This document shows, one piece after another, positions 6,719-13,858 of a DNA stretch of 21,518 nucleotides (positions are counted from its first letter, which is position 1; every line of letters starts with the position of its first letter). This DNA comes from an uncultured Oscillospiraceae bacterium. Lineage in GTDB: Bacteria; Bacillota_A; Clostridia; Oscillospirales; Oscillospiraceae. Below the pieces are notes generated by a model. That model was not told the origin of the DNA. It saw nothing but the letters and a program-made list of their open reading frames with translations, and ran no database searches. The stretch covers positions 1 through 21,518 of the forward strand of contig CALXGC010000116.1 of the NCBI GenBank assembly GCA_944387755.1, read 5' to 3'. The position numbers were made by a program, and so were the translations under genes.

Positions 6719-7372
6719 TCAGCCCTCCTGCCGGTAGAGCGCCACCAGGGCGCTGGCCCCGATGCGGTCGGCCCCCGCGTCCAGCAGGGCCTGGGCCTGT
6801 TCGAAGGTGCGGACGCCGCCGGCGGCCTTGATGCGCACATCCGGGCTGATGTTCTCCCGGAACAGGCGCACGTCTTCCACTGTGGCCCCCCCGGAGGAGA
6901 AGCCGGTGGAGGTCTTGATGAAATCGGCGCCCGACATGGAGACCAGGCGGCAGACGGCGATTTTTTCCGCCTGGGTCAGTTGACAGGCCTCCACGATGAC
7001 CTTCAGAATGTGTCCGTTGCAGGAGGCTTTCACCGCTTTGATTTCCTCCAGCACGCCCTCCCAGTCGCCGGACTTGGCCAGGCCCAGGTCCATGACCATG
7101 TCAATTTCGTCCGCGCCGTTGCGGATGGCGTCCTCAGTCTCGAACACCTTGACCTCCGGCGTGGAGTAGCCGTTGGGGAAGCCCACCACGGTGCAGATCT
7201 TCAGGCGGTGCTGGACGTAGTCCGCCGCCCGCTTTACGTACCGGGGGGGAATGCAGACCGACGCGGTCTCATAGGCCATGCCCTCGTCGCAGAGGGCACG
7301 CACCTCCTCCCAGGTGGCGGTTGGGGACAGGAGCGTGTGGTCTACTCGCTGAAGCAGTTCTTTGTGATCCAT
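6719..7372 (-). CDS. deoC: Deoxyribose-phosphate aldolase
   Basis: This cytoplasmic class I aldolase splits 2-deoxyribose 5-phosphate into acetaldehyde and glyceraldehyde 3-phosphate, the last step in using deoxynucleosides. The 217-residue TIM-barrel protein has normal bacterial length. The Schiff-base lysine is K153 in DFIKTSTGF, the second lysine is K182 in IKAAGGVRT, and D91 in DEIDMV is the proton-relay aspartate; these match K167, K201 and D102 of the E. coli enzyme. ATG at 7372 is preceded by AAGGAGG (7387-7381 on this strand). It stands alone: its own promoter lies upstream, metK ends before that behind two terminators, and a terminator follows. No other deo genes are seen, so the pathway must be completed elsewhere. 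Confidence 0.96.
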   Translation of the reverse strand: MDHKELLQRVDHTLLSPTATWEEVRALCDEGMAYETASVCIPPRYVKRAADYVQHRLKICTVVGFPNGYSTPEVKVFETEDAIRNGADEIDMVMDLGLAKSGDWEGVLEEIKAVKASCNGHILKVIVEACQLTQAEKIAVCRLVSMSGADFIKTSTGFSSGGATVEDVRLFRENISPDVRIKAAGGVRTFEQAQALLDAGADRIGASALVALYRQEG

Positions 7373-7436
7373 AGCATGATCCTCCTTACAAAGAGCGTGG
7401 AACCTCCACGCGGAAGCGATGAGAACGACCGTCTCT

Positions 7437-7465
7437 ATTGTATCCCGCCTGTGCCGGTCTGTCTA
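7437..7465 (-). promoter_or_regulatory. Sigma-A type promoter for deoC
   Basis: On the minus strand: TAGACA (7465-7460), a 17-nt spacer, then TACAAT (7442-7437), each 5 of 6 to consensus. The start point falls about 60 nt before the deoC ATG. A short hairpin (GCGTGG/CCACGC, 7395-7411) lies just upstream of the ribosome binding site. Confidence 0.75.
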
Positions 7466-7479
7466 CAAAAAAATTCGCC

Positions 7480-7517
7480 AAAAAAAGCAGTTGTGAAAAT
7501 AAATTTCTCAAAACTGC
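7480..7517 (-). terminator. Second terminator downstream of metK
   Basis: Read on the minus strand, GCAGTT...AACTGC arms (7517-7487) form a stem of about 12 bp with one mismatch and one wobble and a short AT-rich loop, followed by seven T (7486-7480). It backs up the stronger terminator at 7532-7563. Confidence 0.65.
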
Positions 7518-7531
7518 GGGACAGTTTGGAG

Positions 7532-7563
7532 AAAAAGACAGCCGCGGCGAACCGCGGCTGTCT
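7532..7563 (-). terminator. Intrinsic terminator of metK
   Basis: A 12-bp perfect stem (arms 7563-7552 and 7547-7536 on the minus strand) closes on a four-base loop and is followed by a run of T at 7536-7532. It starts 5 nt after the metK stop codon. Confidence 0.9.
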
Positions 7564-7567
7564 CAAA

Positions 7568-8749
7568 TTACTTCCGGGCCAGCAGGGCGTCTGTCCGGTC
7601 GGTTCTCTCCCAGGGAAGATCCAGGTCGTCCCGGCCAAAGTGGCCGTAGGCGGCCAGCTGCCGGTAGATAGGCCGGCGCAGGTCCAGGTCCCGGATGATG
7701 GCGGCGGGGCGCAGGTCAAAGACGGCGTTCACCATGTCGGACAGGTGTTCGTCGGAGACGGTCCCGGTGCCGAAGGTGTCCACCCGCACGGCGACGGGCT
7801 TGGCCACGCCGATGGCGTAGGCAAGCTGTACCTGGCAGCGGGAGGCCAGACCGGCGGCCACCACGTTCTTGGCCACCCAGCGGGCGGCGTAGGCGGCGGA
7901 GCGGTCCACCTTTGTGGGGTCTTTTCCGGAGAAAGCGCCGCCGCCGTGGGGGGCGGAGCCGCCGTAGGTGTCCACGATGATCTTCCGCCCGGTGAGGCCG
8001 GAGTCCCCCTGAGGTCCGCCCACCACGAAGCGGCCGGTGGGATTCACATAGATCTTGGTGTCGTTGTCCATGAGGCCGGCGGGAATGATGGGCCTGATGA
8101 CCAGGTCAATCATATCCCGGCGGATCTGCTCCAGCTCCGCCTCCGGGCTGTGCTGGGTGGAGACCACCACCGCGTCCACCCGCAGAGGCCTGTCGTTTTC
8201 GTCATACTCCACCGTCACCTGAGTCTTGCCGTCGGGGCGCAGATAGTTTACCAGGCCCTCCTTGCGCACCTGGGCCAGCCGGCGGGCCAGCTTGTGGGCC
8301 AGGGAGATGGGCAGGGGCATGTACTCCGGCGTCTCGTCGCAGGCGTAGCCGAACATCATGCCCTGGTCGCCGGCGCCGTTGTCCAGGCCGTCGTCCTGGG
8401 CGCCCTCTTTGACCTCCAGGCACTTGTCCACCCCCAGGGCAATGTCGGGGGACTGCTCGTCGATGGAGGTGATCACCGCGCAGGTGTCGCAGTCAAAGCC
8501 GAACTTGGCCCGGTCATAGCCGATGTCCCGCACCACGTCCCGGGCAATTTTGGGGATGTCCACATAGCAGTGGGTGGTAATTTCCCCCATCACATGGACC
8601 AGGCCGGTGGTGACGGTGGTCTCACAGGCCACTCTGGCCTGGGCGTCCTGGGCCAGGATGGCGTCCAGCACCGCGTCGGAGATCTGGTCGCAGATCTTAT
8701 CGGGGTGTCCCTCGGTGACGGATTCGGATGTAAAAAGTTTCTTTGCCAT
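7568..8749 (-). CDS. metK: S-adenosylmethionine synthetase
   Basis: MetK makes S-adenosylmethionine from methionine and ATP in the cytoplasm, the source of nearly all methyl groups. The 393-residue product has normal length and all signatures: GHPDK (14-18) in the N-terminus, [12 protein letters not shown] (125-136) and the P-loop-like GGGAFSGKD (269-277). I start it at ATG 8749 ([11 protein letters not shown]) with AAAGGAAA upstream. The open frame continues in the same phase to 8950, but that part is the SAM-I riboswitch and is not protein. A SAM-I riboswitch lies in its leader, so expression should fall when SAM is plentiful. ahcY lies directly upstream on the same strand, so SAM production and recycling of its by-product are adjacent. 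Confidence 0.97.
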   Translation of the reverse strand: MAKKLFTSESVTEGHPDKICDQISDAVLDAILAQDAQARVACETTVTTGLVHVMGEITTHCYVDIPKIARDVVRDIGYDRAKFGFDCDTCAVITSIDEQSPDIALGVDKCLEVKEGAQDDGLDNGAGDQGMMFGYACDETPEYMPLPISLAHKLARRLAQVRKEGLVNYLRPDGKTQVTVEYDENDRPLRVDAVVVSTQHSPEAELEQIRRDMIDLVIRPIIPAGLMDNDTKIYVNPTGRFVVGGPQGDSGLTGRKIIVDTYGGSAPHGGGAFSGKDPTKVDRSAAYAARWVAKNVVAAGLASRCQVQLAYAIGVAKPVAVRVDTFGTGTVSDEHLSDMVNAVFDLRPAAIIRDLDLRRPIYRQLAAYGHFGRDDLDLPWERTDRTDALLARK

Positions 8750-8780
8750 AGCGATTTCCTTTCTTTGCCGGATTGAGGGC

Positions 8781-8810
8781 GAAAAAAACGCTCCGCCGCG
8801 GCGGAGCGTC
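8781..8810 (-). terminator. Riboswitch-controlled terminator before metK
   Basis: On the minus strand a GC-rich stem (arms 8809-8801 and 8796-8788, loop CGCG) is followed by seven T (8788-8782). It lies 16 nt after the SAM-I aptamer and should form when SAM is bound, ending transcription before metK. Confidence 0.85.
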
Positions 8811-8825
8811 TGGAACCCTGGTACC

Positions 8826-8929
8826 CTCATCTTTCGATACACTGCCGCCGGATTTGGCACCTTGCGGAGCTTGTCTCTCCGCAGGTTGCCGGGTTTCATC
8901 GGGCCGTTCCCTCCACCGCTCTTGATAAG
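8826..8929 (-). promoter_or_regulatory. SAM-I (S-box) riboswitch aptamer controlling metK
   Basis: The minus strand carries the hallmark SAM-I segments in order: CTTATCAAGAG (8929-8919), GGTGGAGGGA, CCGATGAAACCCGGCAACC, AAGGTGCCAAATCC, and GAAAGATGAG (8835-8826). P1 pairs CTTATC with GATGAG at the two ends. The family binds S-adenosylmethionine and switches an adjacent terminator. Order on the transcript is promoter, aptamer, terminator, then the metK ribosome binding site. Confidence 0.96.
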
Positions 8930-8952
8930 GTGATTCAATTTTACAGGCAACT

Positions 8953-8980
8953 ATTATAACAGCTTTTTCCCGCCTGTCAA
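8953..8980 (-). promoter_or_regulatory. Strong sigma-A promoter for the metK leader
   Basis: On the minus strand TTGACA (8980-8975), a 16-nt spacer and TATAAT (8958-8953), with a TG upstream giving an extended -10. Both hexamers are perfect. The predicted start is about 8946, just before the riboswitch. Confidence 0.9.
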
Positions 8981-9000
8981 GAAAAAATGCCGCTGAATTT

Positions 9001-10245
9001 TTATGCCTCCCAGCCGGCCAGATAGTCCTTCTGCTCCTGGGTCAGGGAATCGATGGACAGGCCCATGGCGGCCAGCTTTACCCGGCCGATCTGGTCGTCA
9101 ATCTCCTCGGGGACGTTATAGACCTTCTTTTCCAGCGCTCCGGCGTGCCTGGCCATCCACTCCAGGGACAGGGCCTGGACGGCGAAGGACATGTCCATAA
9201 TCTCCGCCGGATGGCCGTTGCCCGCCGCCAGGTTTACCAGACGGCCCTCGGCCAGCACGTTCAGGACGCGCCCGTCGGGGAGGCGGAAGCCCTCGATATT
9301 TTCACGGCGGGAGAAGCGCTCCACGGCCAGCTCCTCCAGGCGCTTCACGTCCACCTCGCAGTCAAAGTGGCCGGAGTTGCACAAAATGGCGTTGTGCTTC
9401 ATCACCTGGAAGTGGCGCTCCACAATGACGTCCTTACAGCCGGTGGCGGTGACGAAGATGTCCCCGTATCTGGCCGCCTCGTCCATGGGCATGACGGAGA
9501 AGTTCTCCATGGTGGCCTCCAGCGCTTTGAAGGGGTCCACCTCGGTGACAATGACCCGGGCCCCCATGCCCTTGGCCCGCATGGCGATGCCCTTGCCGCA
9601 CCAGCCGTAGCCGGCCACCACCACCGTCTTGCCCGCCACCATCAGGTTGGTGGTGTGCATAATGGCGTCCCAGGAGGACTGGCCCGTGCCGTACTTGTTG
9701 TCGTAGTAGTGCTTGGCCTTGGCGTCGTTTACCGCCATCATGGGACAGGGGAGAATGCCCGCCCGCTGCCGGGCGTACAGGCGGTGGATGCCGGTGGTGG
9801 TCTCCTCGCAGCCCCCCAGCAGGCGGTCCCCGTACTGGGCGCACCTGCCCCCCAGCAGGGAGATGAGGTCGCCTCCGTCGTCCACAATCAGGTGGGGGCG
9901 GCATTTCAGAGTCTCCGCCAGCAGGTCCTCATACCCCTGCATGTCCACCCCGTGGACGCCGAAGGTCTCCACTCCCAGCTCCGCCATGGCGGCGGCCACG
10001 TCGTCCTGGGTGGACAGGGGGTTGCAGCCGGTGAGATACACCTTTGCGCCGCCCTCCCGAAGGACCAGGCCCAAATTGGCGGTCTTGGCCTCCAGGTGGA
10101 CGGAGACGGCGATGGTAAGCCCCTCAAAGGGCTTTTCCCGGCGGAAGCGGGCCTCGATGCCGCTGAGGGCGGGCATGAAGTCCCGCACCCACTGGATTTT
10201 CAAATGGCCGGAGGGGGCCAGAGACCGGTCTTTTACAATGCTCAT
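9001..10245 (-). CDS. ahcY: Adenosylhomocysteinase (S-adenosylhomocysteine hydrolase)
   Basis: This NAD+-dependent cytoplasmic enzyme splits S-adenosylhomocysteine, the by-product of SAM methylations, into homocysteine and adenosine. The 414-residue protein is the shorter type found in many bacteria and archaea. Visible marks are VSVHLEAKTANL (48-59), VNDAKAKHYYDNKYGTGQS (172-190) with the catalytic Lys/Asp residues, the Rossmann motif GYGWCGKG (212-219) and NLAAGNGHP (338-346). ATG 10245 follows AGAGGAAG by 5 nt. Many Firmicutes, including B. subtilis, use nucleosidase plus LuxS instead, so a hydrolase is a useful trait. The gene stops only about 20 bp before the metK -35 box with no visible terminator between, so some transcripts may run through the SAM-I riboswitch into metK. 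Confidence 0.96.
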   Translation of the reverse strand: MSIVKDRSLAPSGHLKIQWVRDFMPALSGIEARFRREKPFEGLTIAVSVHLEAKTANLGLVLREGGAKVYLTGCNPLSTQDDVAAAMAELGVETFGVHGVDMQGYEDLLAETLKCRPHLIVDDGGDLISLLGGRCAQYGDRLLGGCEETTTGIHRLYARQRAGILPCPMMAVNDAKAKHYYDNKYGTGQSSWDAIMHTTNLMVAGKTVVVAGYGWCGKGIAMRAKGMGARVIVTEVDPFKALEATMENFSVMPMDEAARYGDIFVTATGCKDVIVERHFQVMKHNAILCNSGHFDCEVDVKRLEELAVERFSRRENIEGFRLPDGRVLNVLAEGRLVNLAAGNGHPAEIMDMSFAVQALSLEWMARHAGALEKKVYNVPEEIDDQIGRVKLAAMGLSIDSLTQEQKDYLAGWEA

Positions 10246-10285
10246 AGATACTTCCTCTCTTGTCTGGCTTTTTGGGGATTGTCCT

Positions 10286-10294
10286 ATTGTACCA
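10286..10294 (-). promoter_or_regulatory. Extended -10 promoter for ahcY
   Basis: Minus strand TGGTACAAT (10294-10286) is an extended -10. No good -35 lies 16-18 nt upstream. It is divergent from the promoter at 10359. Confidence 0.55.
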
Positions 10295-10358
10295 CACCGC
10301 TCCGGACAGGAAAAGGGGGCCGCGCCTGTTGGGAGGAAAAATATTTACACTTTTGGTA

Positions 10359-10387
10359 TAGACATTTGACGCGGAAACGGGTATGAT
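10359..10387 (+). promoter_or_regulatory. Sigma-A promoter for the rhomboid-like gene
   Basis: TAGACA (10359-10364), a 17-nt spacer and TATGAT (10382-10387), each 5 of 6. The predicted start is about 35 nt before the ATG at 10429. Confidence 0.7.
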
Positions 10388-10428
10388 TCTACGAGTGCCT
10401 GAATTGCAGTTCAAAAGGAGGATTGTCC

Positions 10429-11280
10429 ATGAGCGCCCTTTCCCGCTGGCTGGACCGGTTCTGTTATAACCACCCCAACCTCGGCATCCCAAATCTGATG
10501 ATGATTGTGGTCATCGGCAACGTGTTCGTGTATTTTATGGACATGTTTTCCAATCACTACATGTCGCAGCTGCTGATGTTCTCCACCCCCATGATTCTCC
10601 GGGGGGAGATCTGGCGGATTCTCACCTTTATCTTTGTTCCCACCACCGGTTACGGAGACATGTTTTCCACGCTGTGGTTTGTCATGACAACCCTGTTTTA
10701 CTACTATGTCGGCAACGCCCTGGAGCGGCAGTGGGGCACCACCCGCTTCACGGTTTTTTACGGCCTGGGCGTGATAATGAACATCGCCGTTGGCTTCGTG
10801 GCGGGCGCGACCACCATGTACTATGTCAATATGTCCATGTTCTTTGCCTTTGCCACTCTCTACCCCGACATGCGCGTGCTGCTGTATGGCATTCTGCCCC
10901 TGAAGGTGAAGTGGCTGGCCTGGATTGACGCGGCCCTGTTTGCCTTTGACATCTCCTTCAGCCTCACCAGCGGCCTGTGGGTCACGGCAGTCCTCCCGCT
11001 GGCGGCGATTCTGAACTATTTTCTCTTCTTCTGGGACGATCTGCGCAACCTTCTCCGCCGGACCGGCCAGCGGGCCGCCCACCGGGTCAATCCCCAGACG
11101 GTCAATTTCAAAAAAGCCCAGAGACAGGTGCGGGAGCACAGGGGCTATCTGCATAAATGCGCCGTGTGCGGCATCACCGACGCCGACGACCCCACCATGG
11201 AGTTCCGCTACTGCTCCAAGTGCAACGGCTATTACTGCTACTGCATGAAGCACATCAACAACCATGTGCATGTGCAGTAA
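10429..11280 (+). CDS. Rhomboid-like membrane protein, probably not a protease, with a C-terminal Cys/His-rich tail
   Basis: A 283-residue protein with about six membrane spans between residues 22 and 202. The segment GEIWRILTFIFVP (59-71) matches the conserved first-loop region of rhomboids, and the helix order suits that fold. The active-site GxSG motif is replaced by VNMSMF (133-138), keeping a serine but not the glycines, and the histidine-bearing last helix reads SLTSGLWVTAVLP with no histidine. So it is probably a pseudo-rhomboid, like iRhoms or derlins. The cytoplasm-facing tail has paired cysteines, C244/C247 and C262/C265, then C270, C272 and histidines to the end, suggesting a zinc ribbon. 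ATG 10429 is chosen because AAAGGAGG (10414-10421) is 7 nt upstream; TTG 10423 is too close. It has its own promoter and precedes a HIT protein gene. Client proteins are unknown. Confidence 0.75.
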   Translation: MSALSRWLDRFCYNHPNLGIPNLMMIVVIGNVFVYFMDMFSNHYMSQLLMFSTPMILRGEIWRILTFIFVPTTGYGDMFSTLWFVMTTLFYYYVGNALERQWGTTRFTVFYGLGVIMNIAVGFVAGATTMYYVNMSMFFAFATLYPDMRVLLYGILPLKVKWLAWIDAALFAFDISFSLTSGLWVTAVLPLAAILNYFLFFWDDLRNLLRRTGQRAAHRVNPQTVNFKKAQRQVREHRGYLHKCAVCGITDADDPTMEFRYCSKCNGYYCYCMKHINNHVHVQ

Positions 11281-11294
11281 TATGCGCGGTAAGG

Positions 11295-11323
11295 TTGTGC
11301 TTTCAGAGAAAGCGTGCTACAAT
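11295..11323 (+). promoter_or_regulatory. Sigma-A promoter for the HIT gene
   Basis: TTGTGC (11295-11300), a 17-nt spacer and TACAAT (11318-11323) with TGC before it as an extended -10. It begins 15 bp after the rhomboid-like gene, so the HIT gene can be made separately. Confidence 0.65.
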
Positions 11324-11377
11324 GAGAGCCAGTGAACCGGACGGTTTTCCGCCCAAGGAAAGGAGGATTTCCCTGTT

Positions 11378-11716
11378 ATGAGCGATTGCCTGTTCTGTAA
11401 GATTGCAGAGGGACAGATTCCCTCCAACAAGGTCTATGAGGACGAGGTCTGCTTTGCCTTCTACGACATCGATCCCCAGGCGCCCACCCACTTCCTGGTG
11501 ATTCCCAAGGCCCACATCGCCTCTGTGGCTGGGGTGACGGAGGACAACGCCGCCGTGGTGGCCCACATCTTCGCCGTCATCTCCAAAGTGACCAAGGAGC
11601 TGGGGCTGGAGAGCTACCGGGTGGTGTCCAACACCGGCGAGCAGGCCGGTCAGAGCGTGCCGCACCTGCACTTCCATGTGCTGTCCGGGCGGGACATGAC
11701 CTGGCCTCCGGGCTGA
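11378..11716 (+). CDS. HIT-family nucleotide-binding hydrolase (HinT-like)
   Basis: A 112-residue histidine-triad protein of the HINT branch, which hydrolyses purine phosphoramidates such as AMP-lysine in the cytoplasm. The HxHxHxx motif is HLHFHVL (96-102), and the N-terminal C4/C7 pair in DCLFCKI is the CxxC seen in many HinT proteins. DIDPQAPTHFLVIPKAHI (30-47) is the usual nucleotide-pocket region. ATG 11378 follows AGGAGG (11361-11366). It has its own promoter and is followed by an inverted repeat, so it is probably a single-gene unit between the rhomboid-like gene and the riboflavin operon. Its physiological substrate is not known from context. Confidence 0.93.
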   Translation: MSDCLFCKIAEGQIPSNKVYEDEVCFAFYDIDPQAPTHFLVIPKAHIASVAGVTEDNAAVVAHIFAVISKVTKELGLESYRVVSNTGEQAGQSVPHLHFHVLSGRDMTWPPG

Positions 11717-11722
11717 CGCTTC

Positions 11723-11749
11723 AGGGGCGGCCCCCAGGGCCGCCCCTTC
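11723..11749 (+). terminator. Terminator-like inverted repeat after the HIT gene
   Basis: AGGGGCGGCCC (11723-11733) and GGGCCGCCCCT (11737-11747) form an 11-bp GC-rich stem with a 3-nt loop, followed by a weak T tract (TTCTGCGTT). Confidence 0.6.
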
Positions 11750-11777
11750 TGCGTTGGACGGGGGGAAGAAAAAGGAC

Positions 11778-11807
11778 TTGACAGCCCGGCGGCTGTGGGA
11801 CTATAAT
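11778..11807 (+). promoter_or_regulatory. Promoter of the riboflavin operon
   Basis: Perfect TTGACA (11778-11783) and perfect TATAAT (11802-11807) with an 18-nt spacer, just before the FMN aptamer. Confidence 0.9.
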
Positions 11808-11826
11808 AACGCCACAAGTGAATGAA

Positions 11827-11939
11827 GGTCTTCAGGGCAGGGTGAAATTCCCGATCGGCGGTACAGTCCGCGCGCGCAGCAATGCGCATGATTTGGTGCA
11901 ACTCCAAAACCGACAGTATAGTCTGGATGAAAGAAGATC
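11827..11939 (+). promoter_or_regulatory. FMN riboswitch (RFN element)
   Basis: The conserved FMN-aptamer blocks are present in order: TTCAGGGCAGGGTGAAATTC, GATCGGCGGTA, the variable hairpin around GCGCGC...GCGCA, GATTTGGTGCAACTCCAAAACC, GACAGTATAGTC and GGATGAAAGAAGA. P1 is closed by GGTCTTC (11827-11833) with GAAGATC (11933-11939). The family binds FMN and lowers expression of riboflavin genes; the targets here are ribD-ribE-ribBA-ribH and the HAD gene. Downstream pairing elements include CGCGGGGA/TCCCCGCG (11946-11976). Confidence 0.96.
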
Positions 11940-11989
11940 GAATTGCGCGGGGAAGCGTGTTGACTCTCTCCCCGCGAAATCCGTGTATG

Positions 11990-12021
11990 CTCTGAGATGG
12001 AACGCCATTTCAGAGTTTTTT
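11990..12021 (+). terminator. First leader terminator after the FMN aptamer
   Basis: CTCTGAGATGG (11990-12000) and CCATTTCAGAG (12005-12015) form an 11-bp stem with one G-T pair and loop AACG, followed by six T. This is the expected FMN-controlled terminator. Confidence 0.85.
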
Positions 12022-12052
12022 GTTTCCCCAAACCGGGAGACGTCCTTTTCAT

Positions 12053-12085
12053 GCGCCTTGAAGAGCTGCTTCAAGGCGCTTTTTT
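12053..12085 (+). terminator. Second leader terminator before ribD
   Basis: GCGCCTTGAAG (12053-12063) and CTTCAAGGCGC (12069-12079) form a perfect 11-bp stem with a 5-nt loop and six T. It ends 7 nt before the ribD ribosome binding site. Confidence 0.85.
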
Positions 12086-12104
12086 GTTGTTTGGAGGCGG
12101 GAAT

Positions 12105-13178
12105 TTGAGAGATTCGGACTATATGAAGCTGGCCCTGGAGCTGGCGGAGCGGGGGAGAGGGTGGACCTCTCCCAACCCCATGGTGGGGGCGGTCATCGTC
12201 AAAAACGGAGCCGTCATTGGACGGGGGTACCACCACCGGTGCGGCCAGGCCCACGCGGAGCGGGACGCTCTGGCCAACTGCGCCGGGGATCCGGCGGGGT
12301 CCACCCTGTATGTGACTCTGGAGCCCTGCTGCCACCAGGGGCGGCAGCCCCCCTGTACCCAGGCCATTCTGGAGGCGGGCATCCGCCGGGTGGTCATAGG
12401 CTCCGGAGACCCCAATCCCCTGGTGGCGGGGAAGGGGATTGCCCAGCTCCGGGCGGGGGGCGTGGAGGTGACGGAGCACGTGCTGGAGGCGGAGTGTACC
12501 GCCCTGAATTTCATCTTTTTTCACTATATCCGCACAAGACGGCCCTATACGGCCCTGAAATACGCCATGACGCTGGACGGAAAAATCGCCGCCTACACCG
12601 GCGCATCCCGGTGGATCACCGGAGAGGAGGCCAGGACCCATGTCCACGCCCTGCGGAACCAGTACCGGGGCATTCTGGTGGGGGTGGGAACCGTTCTGGC
12701 TGACGACCCACTCCTCACCTGCCGCCTGCCCGGCGGGCGCAGCCCGGTGCGGATCATCTGCGACACCCACCTGAGAACCCCTCTCTCCGCCCAGGTGGTG
12801 CGGACCGCCGGGGAGGTCCCCACGGTGCTGGCTGTCTGCCGCGGGGACACGGGGCCCTATCGGGAGGCCGGGTGCCAGGTGCTGACTCTCCCGGAGCGGG
12901 ACGGCCATGTGGATTTGGACGTCCTCATGGCCGAACTGGGCCGGCGGGAGATTGACAGCCTGCTCATCGAGGGGGGCGGAACCCTGGCCTGGTCGGCTCT
13001 GGAGGCGGGGCTGGTCCGCCGCGTGTACGCCTATGCGGCCCCCATGCTCCTGGGGGGCGCGGCGGCCAAGTCCCCGGTGGAGGGACGGGGGTTCCCCTCC
13101 CCGGACCGGGCGGTTAAGCTGAAAAATCTGACGGTCACGCCTCTGGGGGCGGACGTGCTGCTGGAAGGGGAGACGTGA
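12105..13178 (+). CDS. ribD: Bifunctional riboflavin biosynthesis deaminase/reductase
   Basis: RibD deaminates the first pyrimidine intermediate of riboflavin synthesis and then reduces its ribosyl side chain with NADPH. I start the 357-residue protein at TTG 12105, 7 nt after GGAGG (12093-12097), giving MRDSDYMKLALELA, the usual RibD beginning; the open frame further upstream runs through the leader terminators. The N-terminal deaminase domain has the zinc ligands H50 (HAERD, with catalytic E52), C75 (LEPCCH) and C84 (PPCTQAI). The reductase domain begins near residue 145 with AMTLDGKIAAYTGASRWITG and includes GVGTVLADDPLLTCR. It is first in the riboflavin operon under the FMN riboswitch and is followed by ribE after one base. 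Confidence 0.95.
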   Translation: MRDSDYMKLALELAERGRGWTSPNPMVGAVIVKNGAVIGRGYHHRCGQAHAERDALANCAGDPAGSTLYVTLEPCCHQGRQPPCTQAILEAGIRRVVIGSGDPNPLVAGKGIAQLRAGGVEVTEHVLEAECTALNFIFFHYIRTRRPYTALKYAMTLDGKIAAYTGASRWITGEEARTHVHALRNQYRGILVGVGTVLADDPLLTCRLPGGRSPVRIICDTHLRTPLSAQVVRTAGEVPTVLAVCRGDTGPYREAGCQVLTLPERDGHVDLDVLMAELGRREIDSLLIEGGGTLAWSALEAGLVRRVYAYAAPMLLGGAAAKSPVEGRGFPSPDRAVKLKNLTVTPLGADVLLEGET

Positions 13179-13179
13179 G

Positions 13180-13830
13180 ATGTTCACCGGAATTGTGGAG
13201 GAGATGGGCGCCGTGGAGCGCATCCAGCGGGGCGCCCACTCCGCCGTGGTGCAAATCAGGGCCCGGACCGTGCTGGAGGACCTGAAAATCGGGGACAGCG
13301 TGGCGGTGAACGGGGTGTGCCTTACGGTGGTGGCCCTTCAGAAAAACGGGTTTTCCGCCGACGTGATGCACGAGACCCTGGACCGCTCCACCCTATCGGC
13401 GCTGCGTCCGGGGAGCCCCGTCAACCTGGAGCGGGCTATGGCGGCCAACAGCCGGTTCGGCGGGCACATTGTGGCCGGACATGTAGACGGCGCCGGGACC
13501 GTCGCCGGGCTCCGCCGGGACGACAACGCGGTGTGGTATACCATTCAGGCGCCGCCCCAGGTGCTGCGGTACGTGGTGGAGAAGGGCTCCATCGCCGTGG
13601 ACGGCATCAGCCTCACGGTGGCTCAGGTGGGGAAGGACTGGTTCTCCGTCTCCGTCATTCCCCACACCGCCGCGGTGACGGCGCTGGGACAGCGCCGGAC
13701 AGGGGACCAGGTGAATCTGGAGTGCGACATCGTCGGCAAGTATGTGGAGAAGCTGCTTCAGCCGGCCCGGACAGAGCGGCGGGAGCAGGGCCTGAGCCGG
13801 GAGTTCTTGGCCCAAAATGGGATTTTATAA
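13180..13830 (+). CDS. ribE: Riboflavin synthase (alpha chain)
   Basis: This enzyme dismutates two molecules of 6,7-dimethyl-8-ribityllumazine into riboflavin and the RibD product. The 216-residue protein shows the internal duplication of the family: barrel one from MFTGIVEEMG (1-10) with NGVCLTV (44-50), barrel two from GHIVAGHVDG (95-104) with DGISLTV (141-147). Normal length is about 200-220. ATG 13180 lies one base after the ribD stop with AAGGGGAG upstream, so translation is coupled. It is called ribE in enterobacterial naming and ribB in B. subtilis. It is the final enzyme of the pathway and would act with the lumazine synthase encoded at 15123. Confidence 0.96.
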   Translation: MFTGIVEEMGAVERIQRGAHSAVVQIRARTVLEDLKIGDSVAVNGVCLTVVALQKNGFSADVMHETLDRSTLSALRPGSPVNLERAMAANSRFGGHIVAGHVDGAGTVAGLRRDDNAVWYTIQAPPQVLRYVVEKGSIAVDGISLTVAQVGKDWFSVSVIPHTAAVTALGQRRTGDQVNLECDIVGKYVEKLLQPARTERREQGLSREFLAQNGIL

Positions 13831-13858
13831 GCGTTAAAATAAAGGAGAGCGACAAAAC

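Noticed and set aside
7487..7517. Rex-operator-like sequence (TTGTGAAA ... TTTCTCAA) upstream of deoC
   Set aside because: The spacing is 5 nt rather than 2, and on the minus strand it forms a stem followed by seven T, so a metK terminator explains it better.
8750..8950. N-terminal extension of MetK in the same frame
   Set aside because: This DNA is a SAM-I riboswitch and its terminator; the ATG at 8749 has a ribosome binding site and starts the usual MetK sequence.
11997..12104. N-terminal extension of RibD from ATG 11997
   Set aside because: It would be translated from inside the leader terminators; TTG 12105 has a proper ribosome binding site and gives the normal RibD start.
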